From a virus: 42,990 bases of DNA. The notes under the pieces are model-generated. The model worked only from the letters and a program-made list of their open reading frames with translations. It did not search any database and had not been told where the DNA came from. The position numbers and the translations under genes were made by a program. Numbering within the stretch: the stretch's first letter is position 1; the number at the start of each line of letters is the position of its first letter. Below, in pieces: positions 8,108 through 16,474 of the stretch. The stretch covers positions 1 through 42,990 of the IMG/VR virus record IMGVR_UViG_3300032278_004244. One strand, written 5' to 3'.

Positions 8108-9462
8108 GAGACCTCCGGCTCCTGGCTGGCGGTCGTCGCCGTCACGCGCTCGGCCGTGAACGCGTCGCCGTCGTCGTTCGGCCGGGGCAGGTTGTACACC
8201 GTGTAGAACGCCTCGCGCGAGACGGGGACGCCGGCCTCGGCCGCCCGGAGGTAGTGCTCGAACGACGCCGTCGTCCGCCAGTCGAACGACGCCCGAGGGA
8301 ACGCCGTCCGCGCCCGGTCGCCGAACCGGGCCAGCGCGGTCCACCGCCCGAGCGAGCGCTCGACCGTCCGCGCCAGCTCGGCCCCGTGCCACTGGGCCAC
8401 CCGGTCGACCTCGCGCTCCGAGACCTCGCCCTGGGCCCGGGCCCCGACGTCGGAGAGGTCGACCGTGAGCGTCGTCGAGAGGATGCCCTTCCGCATCCGC
8501 TTCTCGAGGAACGTGCAGAACAGCTCGAAGTCCTTCCCGCTCCCGCCCGTGTCGACCGTCGTCGCGCTCTTCGCCGCGAGCGCCGCGCTCGACCCGCTTT
8601 CGATGGCGGCCAGCCGGGCCGTCACGTCGTCGGCCAGCGCTTGCGCTCGGGACAACGCCTCGGGGTCGCCGGGGTCGCCGATCGCGTCGAGGAGCGCGAT
8701 GATCGACGGGACGCCGAACCGGTCGAGGAGGTCGAGCCAGAGCCCGCCGCCGGCCCGGAGGAGCTTCCAGCTCCAGTAGATCCCGTCGAGCAGGCTCTTC
8801 CCCTCGGGCCGGTCCGGCTCGGGGTCGTAGCGGGCCAGGACGAACTTCCGGTCCATGTCCCCGAGCGGCGGCGTGAGCGGGCGCCACGACCCGGCCCGCC
8901 GCGCGAGGAGCGTCCCGGTCCGGTGGACGCGGAAGTTCTTCCGCTCCTCGGCGATCAGGCGGTCGGGGACCCACGTCCCGACCGGCTCGCCGTAGCGGCC
9001 GTCGCCGGGGCGCCAGACGAGCTGGCCGACGGCGAACCGCCGCGTCTTCGACCGGAACAGGTTCCGGAGGTCGGCCCGGAGGTCGAGCTCGGACCGCGTG
9101 ACGAGGCCGACGTAGTCGGCGACCTCGACGGCGAACGGGTCGCCCTCCATCCCCGGCGGCGGGCTCCACTCGAGGTCTCGACCGAGGACGCGGCTGTCGA
9201 TCTGGAACAGGCAGGCCGAGATCTCCGGGTCGGCCTCCATCCGGCGGTACACGTCGGCCCCCTCCTCGGCGAGCGCGTCGTCGACGTCGGGGAGGAGGGC
9301 CTCGAGGACGTCGTACCCGCGCTGCCAGCGGGGCGTCGTCTGGACGACGCCGGCGAGCTCGCGGTCGGAGGCCGTCCGGTCGCGGTCGTCGACGGGCTCG
9401 ACGTCGAGCCGGCCGGACGAGTCGATCGGGCCGCCGAGGCGGAGGAAGTCGAAGAGGCCCAT
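8038..9462 (-). CDS. Portal protein (Mu gp29-like)
   Basis: This 474-residue protein matches the Mu gp29/DUF935 portal family in order of elements: an N-terminal MGLFDFLRLGGP, ALAEEGADVYRRMEADPEI, then SRVLGRDLEW, a central FVLARYDPEPDRPEGKSLL, WSWKLLRAGGGLWLDLLDRFG, and a helical ILSTTLTVDL segment. Portals form the dodecameric vertex through which DNA is packaged. Its place between terminase and gpF agrees. The start is ATG, 50 bp downstream of a conserved late-module motif. Confidence 0.85.
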   Translation of the reverse strand: MGLFDFLRLGGPIDSSGRLDVEPVDDRDRTASDRELAGVVQTTPRWQRGYDVLEALLPDVDDALAEEGADVYRRMEADPEISACLFQIDSRVLGRDLEWSPPPGMEGDPFAVEVADYVGLVTRSELDLRADLRNLFRSKTRRFAVGQLVWRPGDGRYGEPVGTWVPDRLIAEERKNFRVHRTGTLLARRAGSWRPLTPPLGDMDRKFVLARYDPEPDRPEGKSLLDGIYWSWKLLRAGGGLWLDLLDRFGVPSIIALLDAIGDPGDPEALSRAQALADDVTARLAAIESGSSAALAAKSATTVDTGGSGKDFELFCTFLEKRMRKGILSTTLTVDLSDVGARAQGEVSEREVDRVAQWHGAELARTVERSLGRWTALARFGDRARTAFPRASFDWRTTASFEHYLRAAEAGVPVSREAFYTVYNLPRPNDDGDAFTAERVTATTASQEPEVSFSDAPFGRSPTGRPRRRTTPTS

Positions 9463-9480
9463 GGGCGCGCGTGTGGGGCG

Positions 9481-10953
9481 TTAGAATCCGCGCCGGCCGC
9501 GGCCCGCCCCACGAACATCCCGACGCGGCGCCGTCCCGTAGGTGTGGCGCGGCCGCGGCGCCGTCGTCCCGCCCACGGGGAGCGCCTCCTTCTCTGGCTC
9601 CCTCGCGCCCCACCGGCTGTGCGTCCCGTACCGGCCGGCGTCGACGGCGTGGTCGAGGTACTTGACGACGTCTTCGGTCACCTCGCCGGTCGACCTGTCG
9701 ACCTTCCGGCGGTACGCCCGGGCCTCCTTGAGGAGGTTCGCCGACCGCCTCGTGATGCAGAGGGTGTAGCCGCGGACCGTGACGATCCCCTCCTGGACGC
9801 TCTTGTTGGCCGGCTGGGCGTTGGGGTACCCGTGCTGCTGGAGGTAGCGGATCCGGTCCATCTCGTGGTCCCAGAACTGGTCCCGCCGCCGGTGCTCCTC
9901 GGGGATCGCCTCGTCCATGAGCGCCACCAGCTCGGCGTTCCCCAGCCGGCGCTCGTAGACCAGCTCGTCCCAGTACAGCCGCGGCCGCCGCCCGAGGACG
10001 TCCTCCACCGCGCAGGCCACGAGCGCCGACGGGTTCGTGAACCCGAAGTCCCCGCCGTAGACGACCTCGAGCCCGTCGGGGATCGCGTCGACCTCGACGA
10101 TCGTGGGGTAGACGGCCGCCTTGTGCGTCCCCCGCATCCCGAGGCCCCACACCCGCCACGCCTCGGGGTCGCCGTCGACGAGCTCGGCGCCGTCCCACTC
10201 GGGGAGCTTCGGGTCGTAGTCGAGGCCCCAGTCGACGACGACCTCGCCCGACGGCATGAGGTACCGGGGCGCCCCCTCTTCGACCTCGGCGATCTGGCCG
10301 GCCGGGGCGAACGGGTTGTCGAGGTAGGTCGAGACGTCGAGGTGGGCGTCCTCGCGCTTCATGGCCCGGTCGATCCACTCGACGGCCTCGTCCGGATTCC
10401 AGTCGAGGACGATCTTCAGCGACGTCCGGTACCGGAGCTGGCGCCAGTCCTCGGCCGAGAGCTCGTTGGCCTCGTTGCAGTAGAGGACCTCGCGGGAGTT
10501 CCCGCGGAGCTTCTGCGACTGGTCGGCCCCGAGCCACCCGAGCTCGCAGGCCCCGACGCGGTACCGGTTCTCCGTCTTCTGGTGGAGCCGGTCGTCGTAG
10601 CGCCCGGTCGGCTTGAGGACGTCCTCAAAGAAGTCCTTCATCGCCGTCGCGCGGAGCGTGGCCAGCGCCTTCCGGACCGTCTCGAACTGCCACCGGCCGG
10701 CCTGGGCGGCCGGGTCGTGGGCCGCGACGAGGAGCCCCTGGTTCACGGCGAACGTCTTCCCGCTCCGGGTGCCGCCCTGGAGCCCGAGGATCTTCTTCGG
10801 CCCAATCGGGCCGCCCGGCGCGAAGTCGCCCCGGTCGAAGAGGAAGTCGAGGACGAGCTGGAGCAGCCGCGTCCCCTGGAGGCTGAGGACGCCGGGGACC
10901 GCCGCCCCGGTCGGTCCGCCGGCCGAGGCGCCGAGGCCGGCCGGGTCAGTCAT
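9481..10953 (-). CDS. Terminase large subunit
   Basis: This 490-residue packaging motor has a Walker A GGTRSGKT (residues 60-67), a Walker B-type EVLYCNEANEL (about 155-164) and a C-terminal RNase H-like nuclease start YGGDFGFTNPSALV (Asp302). The second nuclease region contains VKYLDHAVDAGRY (about 445-457). These order and spacing features are those of phage terminase ATPase-nucleases. The small subunit lies upstream and the portal downstream. Its start overlaps the preceding small gene by eight bases. The last 16 codons hold a copy of the late-module motif. Confidence 0.9.
   Translation of the reverse strand: MTDPAGLGASAGGPTGAAVPGVLSLQGTRLLQLVLDFLFDRGDFAPGGPIGPKKILGLQGGTRSGKTFAVNQGLLVAAHDPAAQAGRWQFETVRKALATLRATAMKDFFEDVLKPTGRYDDRLHQKTENRYRVGACELGWLGADQSQKLRGNSREVLYCNEANELSAEDWRQLRYRTSLKIVLDWNPDEAVEWIDRAMKREDAHLDVSTYLDNPFAPAGQIAEVEEGAPRYLMPSGEVVVDWGLDYDPKLPEWDGAELVDGDPEAWRVWGLGMRGTHKAAVYPTIVEVDAIPDGLEVVYGGDFGFTNPSALVACAVEDVLGRRPRLYWDELVYERRLGNAELVALMDEAIPEEHRRRDQFWDHEMDRIRYLQQHGYPNAQPANKSVQEGIVTVRGYTLCITRRSANLLKEARAYRRKVDRSTGEVTEDVVKYLDHAVDAGRYGTHSRWGAREPEKEALPVGGTTAPRPRHTYGTAPRRDVRGAGRGRRGF
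9512..9522 (-). promoter_or_regulatory. Late-module motif, copy 4 (upstream of portal)
   Basis: The minus strand reads CGGGATGTTCG, 50 bp before the portal start and inside the terminase 3' end. It is the only copy in coding sequence. A regulatory role is inferred from recurrence. Confidence 0.45.
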
Positions 10954-11203
10954 CGTAGCCGGGCCGGTAGGTCTGGTCCTCCATCCACTCGGCCAGCTTC
11001 TTCGCCCCGGACACGGCGCCCCGGACGGTCTTGTAGCCCTTCCCGACGCCGACCCGGTTATTCCACGACGCGCGCGGCTCGTCGAGCTGCTCCGCCCGGC
11101 ACGAGTACCCGCCGGACCGCTTCACGACGACGGAGAGGACGTACGGCGCGCCCGTCGGCGGGGCGTCGTAGGGCTCGGTGTGGACGACGTCGCCGGGCCT
11201 CAT
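10946..11203 (-). CDS. Small hypothetical protein between terminase subunits
   Basis: This 85-residue protein starts MRPGDVVHTEPYD and has VLSVVVKRSGGYSC, which suggests a small SH3-like beta fold, then a basic helix (VRGAVSGAKKLAEWMEDQ). It overlaps the terminase small gene by four bases and the large subunit by eight, so all three are translated together. No family was recognised; an accessory role in packaging is possible. Confidence 0.65.
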   Translation of the reverse strand: MRPGDVVHTEPYDAPPTGAPYVLSVVVKRSGGYSCRAEQLDEPRASWNNRVGVGKGYKTVRGAVSGAKKLAEWMEDQTYRPGYDD

Positions 11204-12045
11204 GCGTCCCCTCGCGTCCGGGGCGGGACGATCTCGACGCGGACCTCCCGCAGCGGCTCCCCGCCCGTCGTGAGGTCGAGCCGCTCCGCGAACAGCCCGA
11301 GGTGCTTGCCGAGGAGCTCGTCGGCCTTGGCCGCGTCGTGGAGCTCGACTTTCTGCGACCCGTCGGCGTTCTTCGTCACGCTCTTGACGAGGTGGAGCTT
11401 CCCGGCCTCGCGCATCCGCGCCAGGTCGAACACCGCCCGCTCCCGCGTCTCGGGGTCGCCGTCGACGAGCGCCGTCGCCTCCGGGTCCTCGTCGAGCTCG
11501 ATCTCCATCCGCTCGATCCTGCGCCGCATCGACTTCTGGAGCTGGCGCGACGCCTCGGCCCGCTCCGGGTCCTTCTCGCCGCTGCCGACGCGTCGCTCGA
11601 CTTGGAGCTCGGCCCGGGCCCTCTCGATCGCCTCCGCCAGTGGGACGCGGACCCGCGGCGTGTGCTCGTACTCCTCGAACCGAAGGAAGTCCTCGGCCGT
11701 CGCCGTCGCCCGCTGCTCGATCCGGTAGAGCACGTCGTTCGCCTCGATCCGGAGGGCCGCCAGCTTCTCCGCGATCGCCGTCCGGACGTGGACATTTGTG
11801 GACATCCGCCACCCGTGCTTCCGCGGCGCGGCGTAGCCCATCGCCCTCGAGACGGCCGTGTGGCTCCGGCCCATTGTGAAGTAGAGGTTGACCCACTCCT
11901 GCTCCTTCGGCTTCAAGAGGTCGTACGCCTCGACCCCGTCCTCGCGGCCGTGGTAGGCCTCGCAGAAGTCGCGCTCCCGCTTCTTGAGCTCGAGGAACGC
12001 GCTCGAGCCCGGCTTCGGGACGTCGGTCGTGTCGGGGCGAGCCAT
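11200..12045 (-). CDS. Terminase small subunit (probable)
   Basis: This 281-residue protein has an N-terminal DNA-binding region (LKPKEQEWVNLYFTMGRS, then HTAVSRAMGYAAP) typical of small terminases: an acidic/aromatic helix followed by a helix-turn-helix that recognises pac or cos DNA. A long charged helical middle (residues 110-210) fits the oligomerisation domain. It ends REVRVEIVPPRTRGDA, close to the family's usual C-terminal beta strand. It lies two genes upstream of the large subunit, with coupled starts. The start is ATG at 12045. Confidence 0.75.
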   Translation of the reverse strand: MARPDTTDVPKPGSSAFLELKKRERDFCEAYHGREDGVEAYDLLKPKEQEWVNLYFTMGRSHTAVSRAMGYAAPRKHGWRMSTNVHVRTAIAEKLAALRIEANDVLYRIEQRATATAEDFLRFEEYEHTPRVRVPLAEAIERARAELQVERRVGSGEKDPERAEASRQLQKSMRRRIERMEIELDEDPEATALVDGDPETRERAVFDLARMREAGKLHLVKSVTKNADGSQKVELHDAAKADELLGKHLGLFAERLDLTTGGEPLREVRVEIVPPRTRGDA

Positions 12046-12055
12046 GGGCGACGGC

Positions 12056-12688
12056 CTACCGGAGCGCGCGGTAGGCGAGGTACCGGAGGGCGACGAGGCC
12101 AGCGGCCGTCGCCACGAACACGACCTCCTCGCCGACGCGGCGCGCGAGCTGGTCCGACTCGGCGACCGTCCCCTCGTACCACACGGCTCGGCCGTCCTCG
12201 AGGTTGTAGCCGAGGTCGTAGGCCACCTTGGCCGACATGAGCGAGGCGGCGAGGAGCGCCGTCGTCTCGGTCGCGTCGAGCCGCTCGGACGAGACGACGT
12301 GGGCCGTCGCGACGACGCCGGTCGCGAGGAACAGTCGGCCGACGGTCCGCCGGGCGTGGAAGTCGTCGAGGAGGGCCCGGCACTCGCCGCCGCGGCCGTG
12401 GGCGTCGACGCACCACCCCCAGCGGTTCCGGACGGCGGAGGCGCTCCCGTTGACGGCCTCGCCGGCGACGAGGGGGAGGGCCGCGAGCTCGATGAGGACC
12501 AGGCGGTGGCCGGGGGAGCGCCGAGGGCGGTCGTCGGGGGCGCCCGCCTCGGCGTCGAGCTGGAGGGCGATGGCCTCGAACGTTGGCTCGTCGAGGGCAC
12601 GGTAGCCGACGACGTCCCAGTCCGGGCGGACCGGTTGGGCCGAGAGGCCCACCGAGGCGAGCAGGGCGACGAGGAGGAGCGGCCTCAT
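12056..12688 (-). CDS. Predicted membrane protein with signal peptide
   Basis: This 210-residue protein opens with a signal peptide (MRPLLLVALLASVGLSAQP, likely cut after SAQ). Hydrophobic stretches follow near residues 118-132, 143-158 and 186-204. It lies between DUF1353 and terminase small, next to the lysis genes. A lysis or envelope role is possible, but no family was recognised. It overlaps the gene before it by four bases. Confidence 0.6.
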   Translation of the reverse strand: MRPLLLVALLASVGLSAQPVRPDWDVVGYRALDEPTFEAIALQLDAEAGAPDDRPRRSPGHRLVLIELAALPLVAGEAVNGSASAVRNRWGWCVDAHGRGGECRALLDDFHARRTVGRLFLATGVVATAHVVSSERLDATETTALLAASLMSAKVAYDLGYNLEDGRAVWYEGTVAESDQLARRVGEEVVFVATAAGLVALRYLAYRALR

Positions 12689-13278
12689 AGCGCGTAGCGG
12701 CGGAGGAGGGCGAGGGCGACACCCGGCGCGTTGTCGGCGAGGAGCTGCCAGAGCCGGCTGTAGACGATGGAGTGGGCGTGGCCACGGACGGCGAGGTAGG
12801 CCACGTCGACCTCCTCCTGCGACAGCCCACTCGTGAGCTCGAGCACGCGGCGGAACGCCTCGTCAGCCATCAGGAGGCGGTGGGGGTCCCGGCCCGCCAG
12901 GTGGCGGAGCCAGTCGTGGGCGACGGCGGCCTCGGCCAGCGCGAGCGGGTCGACGTCGAAGACCGCGCAGACGGCGAGGCCGGCCCGGCCGACGGAGGCG
13001 AGGTCCGTACGGAACCCCTTGGGCACGGTGAACCGCTCGTGCTCGGCGTCGAGGCGGGCGTCGCGGCCGAGGTCGAACCGGCAGTCCTCGGCGACCGTGA
13101 ACGCGGCGCCGTCGAGTCGGCGGTCGAGCGTGAGGTCGAGCTCGTCGAGCCGGGCGAGCGACGGCCGTAGGCGGGCGACGGGGAGGGCCGCCTCGGGGAA
13201 CGCGTCGAGCGCGGTCGGGAGCGGCCGGACGCCCCGGGGCGTCACGCGGAGGAGTTCCGGCGGGAGAGCGACGCGCAT
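12685..13278 (-). CDS. DUF1353-family protein
   Basis: This 197-residue protein carries the DUF1353 signature: FTVPKGFRTDLASVG (about residues 87-101) and AAVAHDWLRHLAGRD further on, with a conserved His-Asp-Trp. DUF1353 proteins are common in tailed phages beside lysis or tail genes; their biochemical role is not settled. The gene is coupled by ATGA to the cupin gene upstream. Confidence 0.75.
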   Translation of the reverse strand: MRVALPPELLRVTPRGVRPLPTALDAFPEAALPVARLRPSLARLDELDLTLDRRLDGAAFTVAEDCRFDLGRDARLDAEHERFTVPKGFRTDLASVGRAGLAVCAVFDVDPLALAEAAVAHDWLRHLAGRDPHRLLMADEAFRRVLELTSGLSQEEVDVAYLAVRGHAHSIVYSRLWQLLADNAPGVALALLRRYAL

Positions 13279-13820
13279 CAGACGGCCTCCGGGTCGATCC
13301 CGTGGCGGCGGAGCATGGCGACGACGTCGGCCTCGGCGTACGCCGCCGGCGGCGGCGGGAGCGGGCTCCCCGGCTGGTAGAACCGGACCAGGAGGAGGCA
13401 CCCCTCGGGCCCGGCGACCGTCGCGTGCGGGACCTCCTGGGGGACGATGAAGTAGCCGCCCGGCGCGATCTCGTAGTCGTGGTACCGGGCCCCGTCGTCG
13501 GCCCGGCCGGGGAGCGTCCCGATCCGCATGGTCCCGTCCCCGCGCATGACCCAGACGTCCTCGTGGAAGCTGTGGACGTGGGGCCGGAGCTCGGCGCCGG
13601 GGGCGAACCGGAAGAGCCCGACGTACCACGCGTCGTCGGCGACGTCCTCGACGAGCCGGCCGGTCACGCCGTTGGCCGTCTCGGCCCACGCCTCGGTCAG
13701 GGCCACGGCGTCGATCCGGTCGGGGTACTCCATCTCGACCGACCAGAGGACGGCGTCGATCCGGTCGTTCGCCCGGTGGATCCGGTCGATGGCGTCGTCG
13801 GCGGTGGCGATCCCGAGCAT
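13278..13820 (-). CDS. Cupin-domain protein
   Basis: This 180-residue protein has a cupin barrel. Motif 1 is ELRPHVHSFHEDVWVMRGDG (HxH...HE, about residues 77-96), and motif 2 is APGGYFIVPQEVPHATVAG with a final His. A metal site of three His and one acidic residue is therefore plausible. It lies between DUF1353 and the holin candidate, with coupled starts. Cupins span many enzymes and sugar-binding proteins, so the substrate cannot be assigned; it is not a standard lysis gene. Confidence 0.75.
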   Translation of the reverse strand: MLGIATADDAIDRIHRANDRIDAVLWSVEMEYPDRIDAVALTEAWAETANGVTGRLVEDVADDAWYVGLFRFAPGAELRPHVHSFHEDVWVMRGDGTMRIGTLPGRADDGARYHDYEIAPGGYFIVPQEVPHATVAGPEGCLLLVRFYQPGSPLPPPPAAYAEADVVAMLRRHGIDPEAV

Positions 13821-13824
13821 GGCG

Positions 13825-14163
13825 TCACCCGTGGCTGTGGGGCCCGCCGGGGGGCGGCCCGTGGTTCGGGCCGCCGCCGAACACGGGCGGGCGGACGATC
13901 GTGTCGCGGATCTCGCGCTGGCCCTCGAGGAGCCGCTCGGCGAGCGAGGCGAACCGCTCGAGCCCGCCGGCGGCCTGGGCGAGGGCCTCGGCGTGGGCCT
14001 GGGCCACGCGGAGCTGCTGGCGGTAGAGGAAGACGACGGCGGCGACGAGCGCCGTGCAGGCGGCGACGAGGACGTAGACGAGGGCCGCCGAGGGGTCCAT
14101 CTGGGAGACCTCCCGGGCGACCTCCGTCGTCTGGAGGATGGCGGGCGTGAGCCGGTCGATCAT
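13825..14163 (-). CDS. Holin candidate
   Basis: This 112-residue protein has one strong transmembrane helix (AALVYVLVAACTALVAAVVFLY, about residues 26-47), then a coiled-coil (residues 50-95) and a Gly/Pro/His-rich tail. Its size, single helix and place next to the endolysin fit a holin or a lysis-associated membrane protein. No holin family was firmly recognised. Confidence 0.55.
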   Translation of the reverse strand: MIDRLTPAILQTTEVAREVSQMDPSAALVYVLVAACTALVAAVVFLYRQQLRVAQAHAEALAQAAGGLERFASLAERLLEGQREIRDTIVRPPVFGGGPNHGPPPGGPHSHG

Positions 14164-14200
14164 CGGCGTCCTGCGGTCGTGGTGGGACGGTCGGGCGGGG

Positions 14201-14968
14201 TCACAGGCCGGCGCGGTCGAGGGCCGCCCACGTGTTCGGCCCGGCGAGGCCGTCGACCTCGAGGCCGCGGCGGGCCTGGAAGGCCCGGAGGGCGCGGTCG
14301 GTGACGGGCCCGAAGTCCCCGTCGATCTTGCCGGCGTAGAGCCCGGCCGTCTTGAGCGCGCGCTGGAGGTCGCCGACGTCGCGGCCGCGGGCGCCTCGGC
14401 GGAGGAGCGGACGGGGCTGGGTCGTCACCGAGGCGGGCGGGGTCGGTGTGTCCGTGGACACGTCGCCGGCGTCCCGCGTGGCCATGTGGCGCGCGAGGTC
14501 GCGTCGGACCGCGTCGCAGTCGACCCGGTCGCCGGGGCACGCCTTCTTGGCGCCGGCCTCCCGGTGCCCGATCACGTTCTCGATCGCGATGCCGTAGCGG
14601 TCGACGAGGCCGGCCGCCAGCTCGTGCCAAGCCGCGCGCTGGGCGTCCGTCCACTCCTCGCCCTGGACGCCGTGGTAGTCGTCGCCGTGGTGGCCGGAGA
14701 AGCAGACGCCGACGCTGACGGGGTTCATCCCGCCGTCGCGGCAGTGGGCGCCGACCTGGCCCTCGGCGCGGCCCTCCTCGACCGTCCCGTCCTTCCGTAC
14801 GACGTAGTGGTACCCGATCCTTGAGAACCCGCGTTGCCGGTGGGCCCGGTCGATGTCCGCGGCGGAGGGGTCGCCGGGCCAGGCTGCGGTGTGGAAAACG
14901 AGGTGGGTCGTACGGCGACGCTGAGCCACGGGAGCGCGGGCGGTGTGGGCCCAACCTGGCCCGCACAT
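14201..14968 (-). CDS. Endolysin: N-acetylmuramoyl-L-alanine amidase with peptidoglycan-binding domain
   Basis: The N-terminal part is an Amidase_2/PGRP domain: LVFHTAAWPGDPS holds the first zinc His, GYHYVVRKDGTVEEGR and VGVCFSGHHGDDYHG follow, and GHREAGAKKACPGDRVD gives the second His and the Cys ligand. A linker with VSTDT leads to a C-terminal peptidoglycan-binding domain (GDLQRALKTAGLYAGKIDGDFG). It cuts the amide between MurNAc and L-Ala. The ATG at 14968 is only 14 bp from the late-module motif; the GTG at 14929 (242 residues) is an equally plausible start. Confidence 0.88.
   Translation of the reverse strand: MCGPGWAHTARAPVAQRRRTTHLVFHTAAWPGDPSAADIDRAHRQRGFSRIGYHYVVRKDGTVEEGRAEGQVGAHCRDGGMNPVSVGVCFSGHHGDDYHGVQGEEWTDAQRAAWHELAAGLVDRYGIAIENVIGHREAGAKKACPGDRVDCDAVRRDLARHMATRDAGDVSTDTPTPPASVTTQPRPLLRRGARGRDVGDLQRALKTAGLYAGKIDGDFGPVTDRALRAFQARRGLEVDGLAGPNTWAALDRAGL
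14448..14461. repeat. Dispersed palindrome, variant GTGTCCGTGGACAC (copy 2)
   Basis: It lies in the endolysin linker between amidase and cell-wall-binding domains and encodes V-S-T-D-T. It has one central mismatch to the consensus. Confidence 0.75.
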
Positions 14969-14981
14969 GTGCCCGAGCCCG

Positions 14982-14992
14982 CGAACATCCCG
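14982..14992 (-). promoter_or_regulatory. Late-module motif, copy 3 (upstream of endolysin)
   Basis: The minus strand reads CGGGATGTTCGCGGGC in the short gap between gpW and endolysin. It marks the start of the lysis/packaging block. A promoter or boundary function is inferred. Confidence 0.5.
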
Positions 14993-15015
14993 ATCCCGTG
15001 CCGGGCCCGCCGGCG

Positions 15016-15414
15016 CTACGCCGAGAGGACCTCGATCTCGACCCGGACCGGGACGCGCCCGAGCCGGCCCGTCGCGAGCGCGACGTCGAGGCGGACCGAC
15101 CGGACCCGGACGCCGGGCTCGTCTCGGAGGGCGAGGACGACGGCCTGGCGGAGCAGCGTGGCCCGCGAGGCCGGCGCGTCGAGGAACGCCGTGTCGATCC
15201 CGAACCGGCGGTCGAGCGGGACCGACCCGAGCGGCGTCGTGAGCCGGAGCCGGACGCGCTGGAGGAGCCGGGCCAGCCGGCGCTCGGCGCCCGCCCGCCC
15301 CTCCTCGGACGTCGCGAGCGCGAGGGGGGCGGCCCCACCGGAGGCCCCACCGGCGGCGAACCCCGCAGCGGGGGACTCGGCGACGAGGCCGAACGGGAAG
15401 TCGATCGTGGTCAT
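15016..15414 (-). CDS. W: Baseplate protein W (gp25-like)
   Basis: This 132-residue protein has the GPW/gp25 layout: MTTIDFPFGL, then RLLQRVRLRLTTPLGSVPLDRRFG (TxxGxxxxDRxFG), and a helix RQAVVLALRDEPGVRVRSV leading to beta strands that end VPVRVEIEVLSA. It joins gpJ and gpI in the baseplate wedge. Unlike the usual order, J does not follow: 8.7 kb of lysis and packaging genes intervene. It overlaps gpU by four bases. Confidence 0.8.
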   Translation of the reverse strand: MTTIDFPFGLVAESPAAGFAAGGASGGAAPLALATSEEGRAGAERRLARLLQRVRLRLTTPLGSVPLDRRFGIDTAFLDAPASRATLLRQAVVLALRDEPGVRVRSVRLDVALATGRLGRVPVRVEIEVLSA

Positions 15415-15791
15415 GAGTACTCGGTGAGCTCGACGTCGACGGACACCCGGGTCCCGGCCGCGTCGCGGTGCCGCTCGCGGACCGACGCCACGACGACGTC
15501 GCCGACGACGCGGGCCCCGACGACGAGCGAGCACACGCGGCCGCGGAGCGCGTGGAGCCGGGCGAGCCGCTCAAGTGGGGCCGGGGCCCCCTCGATCGGG
15601 ACGAGCGTGAAGGACACCCGGTGCTCGGCCGGCCGGGGGCCCAGCCGCTCGAGCCGCGTCGCGCCGCCGCCGCGGTGCTCGGCGTACTCGTCGCGGAACG
15701 CCGACTCGAGCTCGTCCGGGGCGAGGTCGGACGAGAACTCGACGGCGTCGGCGACGGGGCCGGCGGCGGGGGAGAGGCTGCCTACGGTCAT
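15411..15791 (-). CDS. P2 gpU-like tail protein
   Basis: This 126-residue protein matches the gpU pattern: ATRLERLGPRPAEHRVSFTLV, then a LxRLxALRGRVCSLVVG segment, GDVVVASVRERHRDAAG and a final VSVDVELTEYS. gpU family proteins cap or terminate the tail tube. The call rests on pattern order, not on a strong motif. It lies between V and W and overlaps W by four bases. Confidence 0.6.
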   Translation of the reverse strand: MTVGSLSPAAGPVADAVEFSSDLAPDELESAFRDEYAEHRGGGATRLERLGPRPAEHRVSFTLVPIEGAPAPLERLARLHALRGRVCSLVVGARVVGDVVVASVRERHRDAAGTRVSVDVELTEYS

Positions 15792-15802
15792 CGGTCGGGC
15801 CG

Positions 15803-16474
15803 CTACGTGGAGTGGGTGTGGCGGCTCCGGAAGTCGGGCCGCGGCGGGAGGATCGGCGGCGTGGGCTGCGGGTGGGCCCCGGGCTGCGTGAGCGCGGCGT
15901 GCTGGTTCAGCGCGCTCTCGATCGAGACGATCCGCTCGAGGAGGACGTCGTGGAGCGCGACCGGCTGGGTCCCGCCCTCCTCGCCGGGCCGGACGCCGAG
16001 GAACACGCCGCGCTCGGAGGCCGCGTAGACCGGGAGCGGCGTGTCGACGGCGACCCCGCGCTCGGGGTGGTACTCGACGCGCGTCCCGTCCGGGTACGCC
16101 GTCGCGTGGGACTCGGGCCGGACGTCGTCGGCGGGGAGCTCGGCCGTGTCGGGGTACACGGCGCCGAGCACAACGGCGTCGCCGGCGCCGACCCGGGCGA
16201 CGACGACGACCTGGTCGACGGCCGGGAGCCGGAGGGCCCGCGTGCCCGAGGCGCCGGCCTGGGGCTGGAGGACGAGGTACGGCCCGTGCTCGGGCGGCTC
16301 GCCGTCGGGGCCGGGGCGGCCGTCGTACCGGACCATGACGGCCGCGAGCGGCCGGCCGGCGGGGTCGGCGGCGTGGGCGGAGACGCGGGCGAAGGAGAGG
16401 TCGAGCGGCGTCCGGCTCGTCGGGGGCAGGTCCGCTTCGGGGTGGTCGCGAGACCCGGGCTCGTTCGTAGTCAT
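15803..16474 (-). CDS. V: Baseplate assembly / spike protein V
   Basis: This 223-residue protein follows the gpV pattern: an early OB-like domain with LQPQAGASGTRALRLPAVDQ and QVVVVARVGAGDAVVLGAVY, then TAYPDGTRVEYHPERGVAV (about residues 133-151), the DG-x-x-x-xY motif at the start of the beta-helical spike. The last 40 residues are Pro/His-rich (HTHST end), which fits a spike tip. It pierces the outer membrane at the tail end. It overlaps gpX by four bases. Confidence 0.75.
   Translation of the reverse strand: MTTNEPGSRDHPEADLPPTSRTPLDLSFARVSAHAADPAGRPLAAVMVRYDGRPGPDGEPPEHGPYLVLQPQAGASGTRALRLPAVDQVVVVARVGAGDAVVLGAVYPDTAELPADDVRPESHATAYPDGTRVEYHPERGVAVDTPLPVYAASERGVFLGVRPGEEGGTQPVALHDVLLERIVSIESALNQHAALTQPGAHPQPTPPILPPRPDFRSRHTHST

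Noticed and set aside
8254-12240. A 1328-codon open frame on the plus strand across portal and terminase
   Set aside because: It is a GC-driven shadow antisense to genes with clear motifs; its product is a run of Arg/Asp/Gly/Val without domain content.
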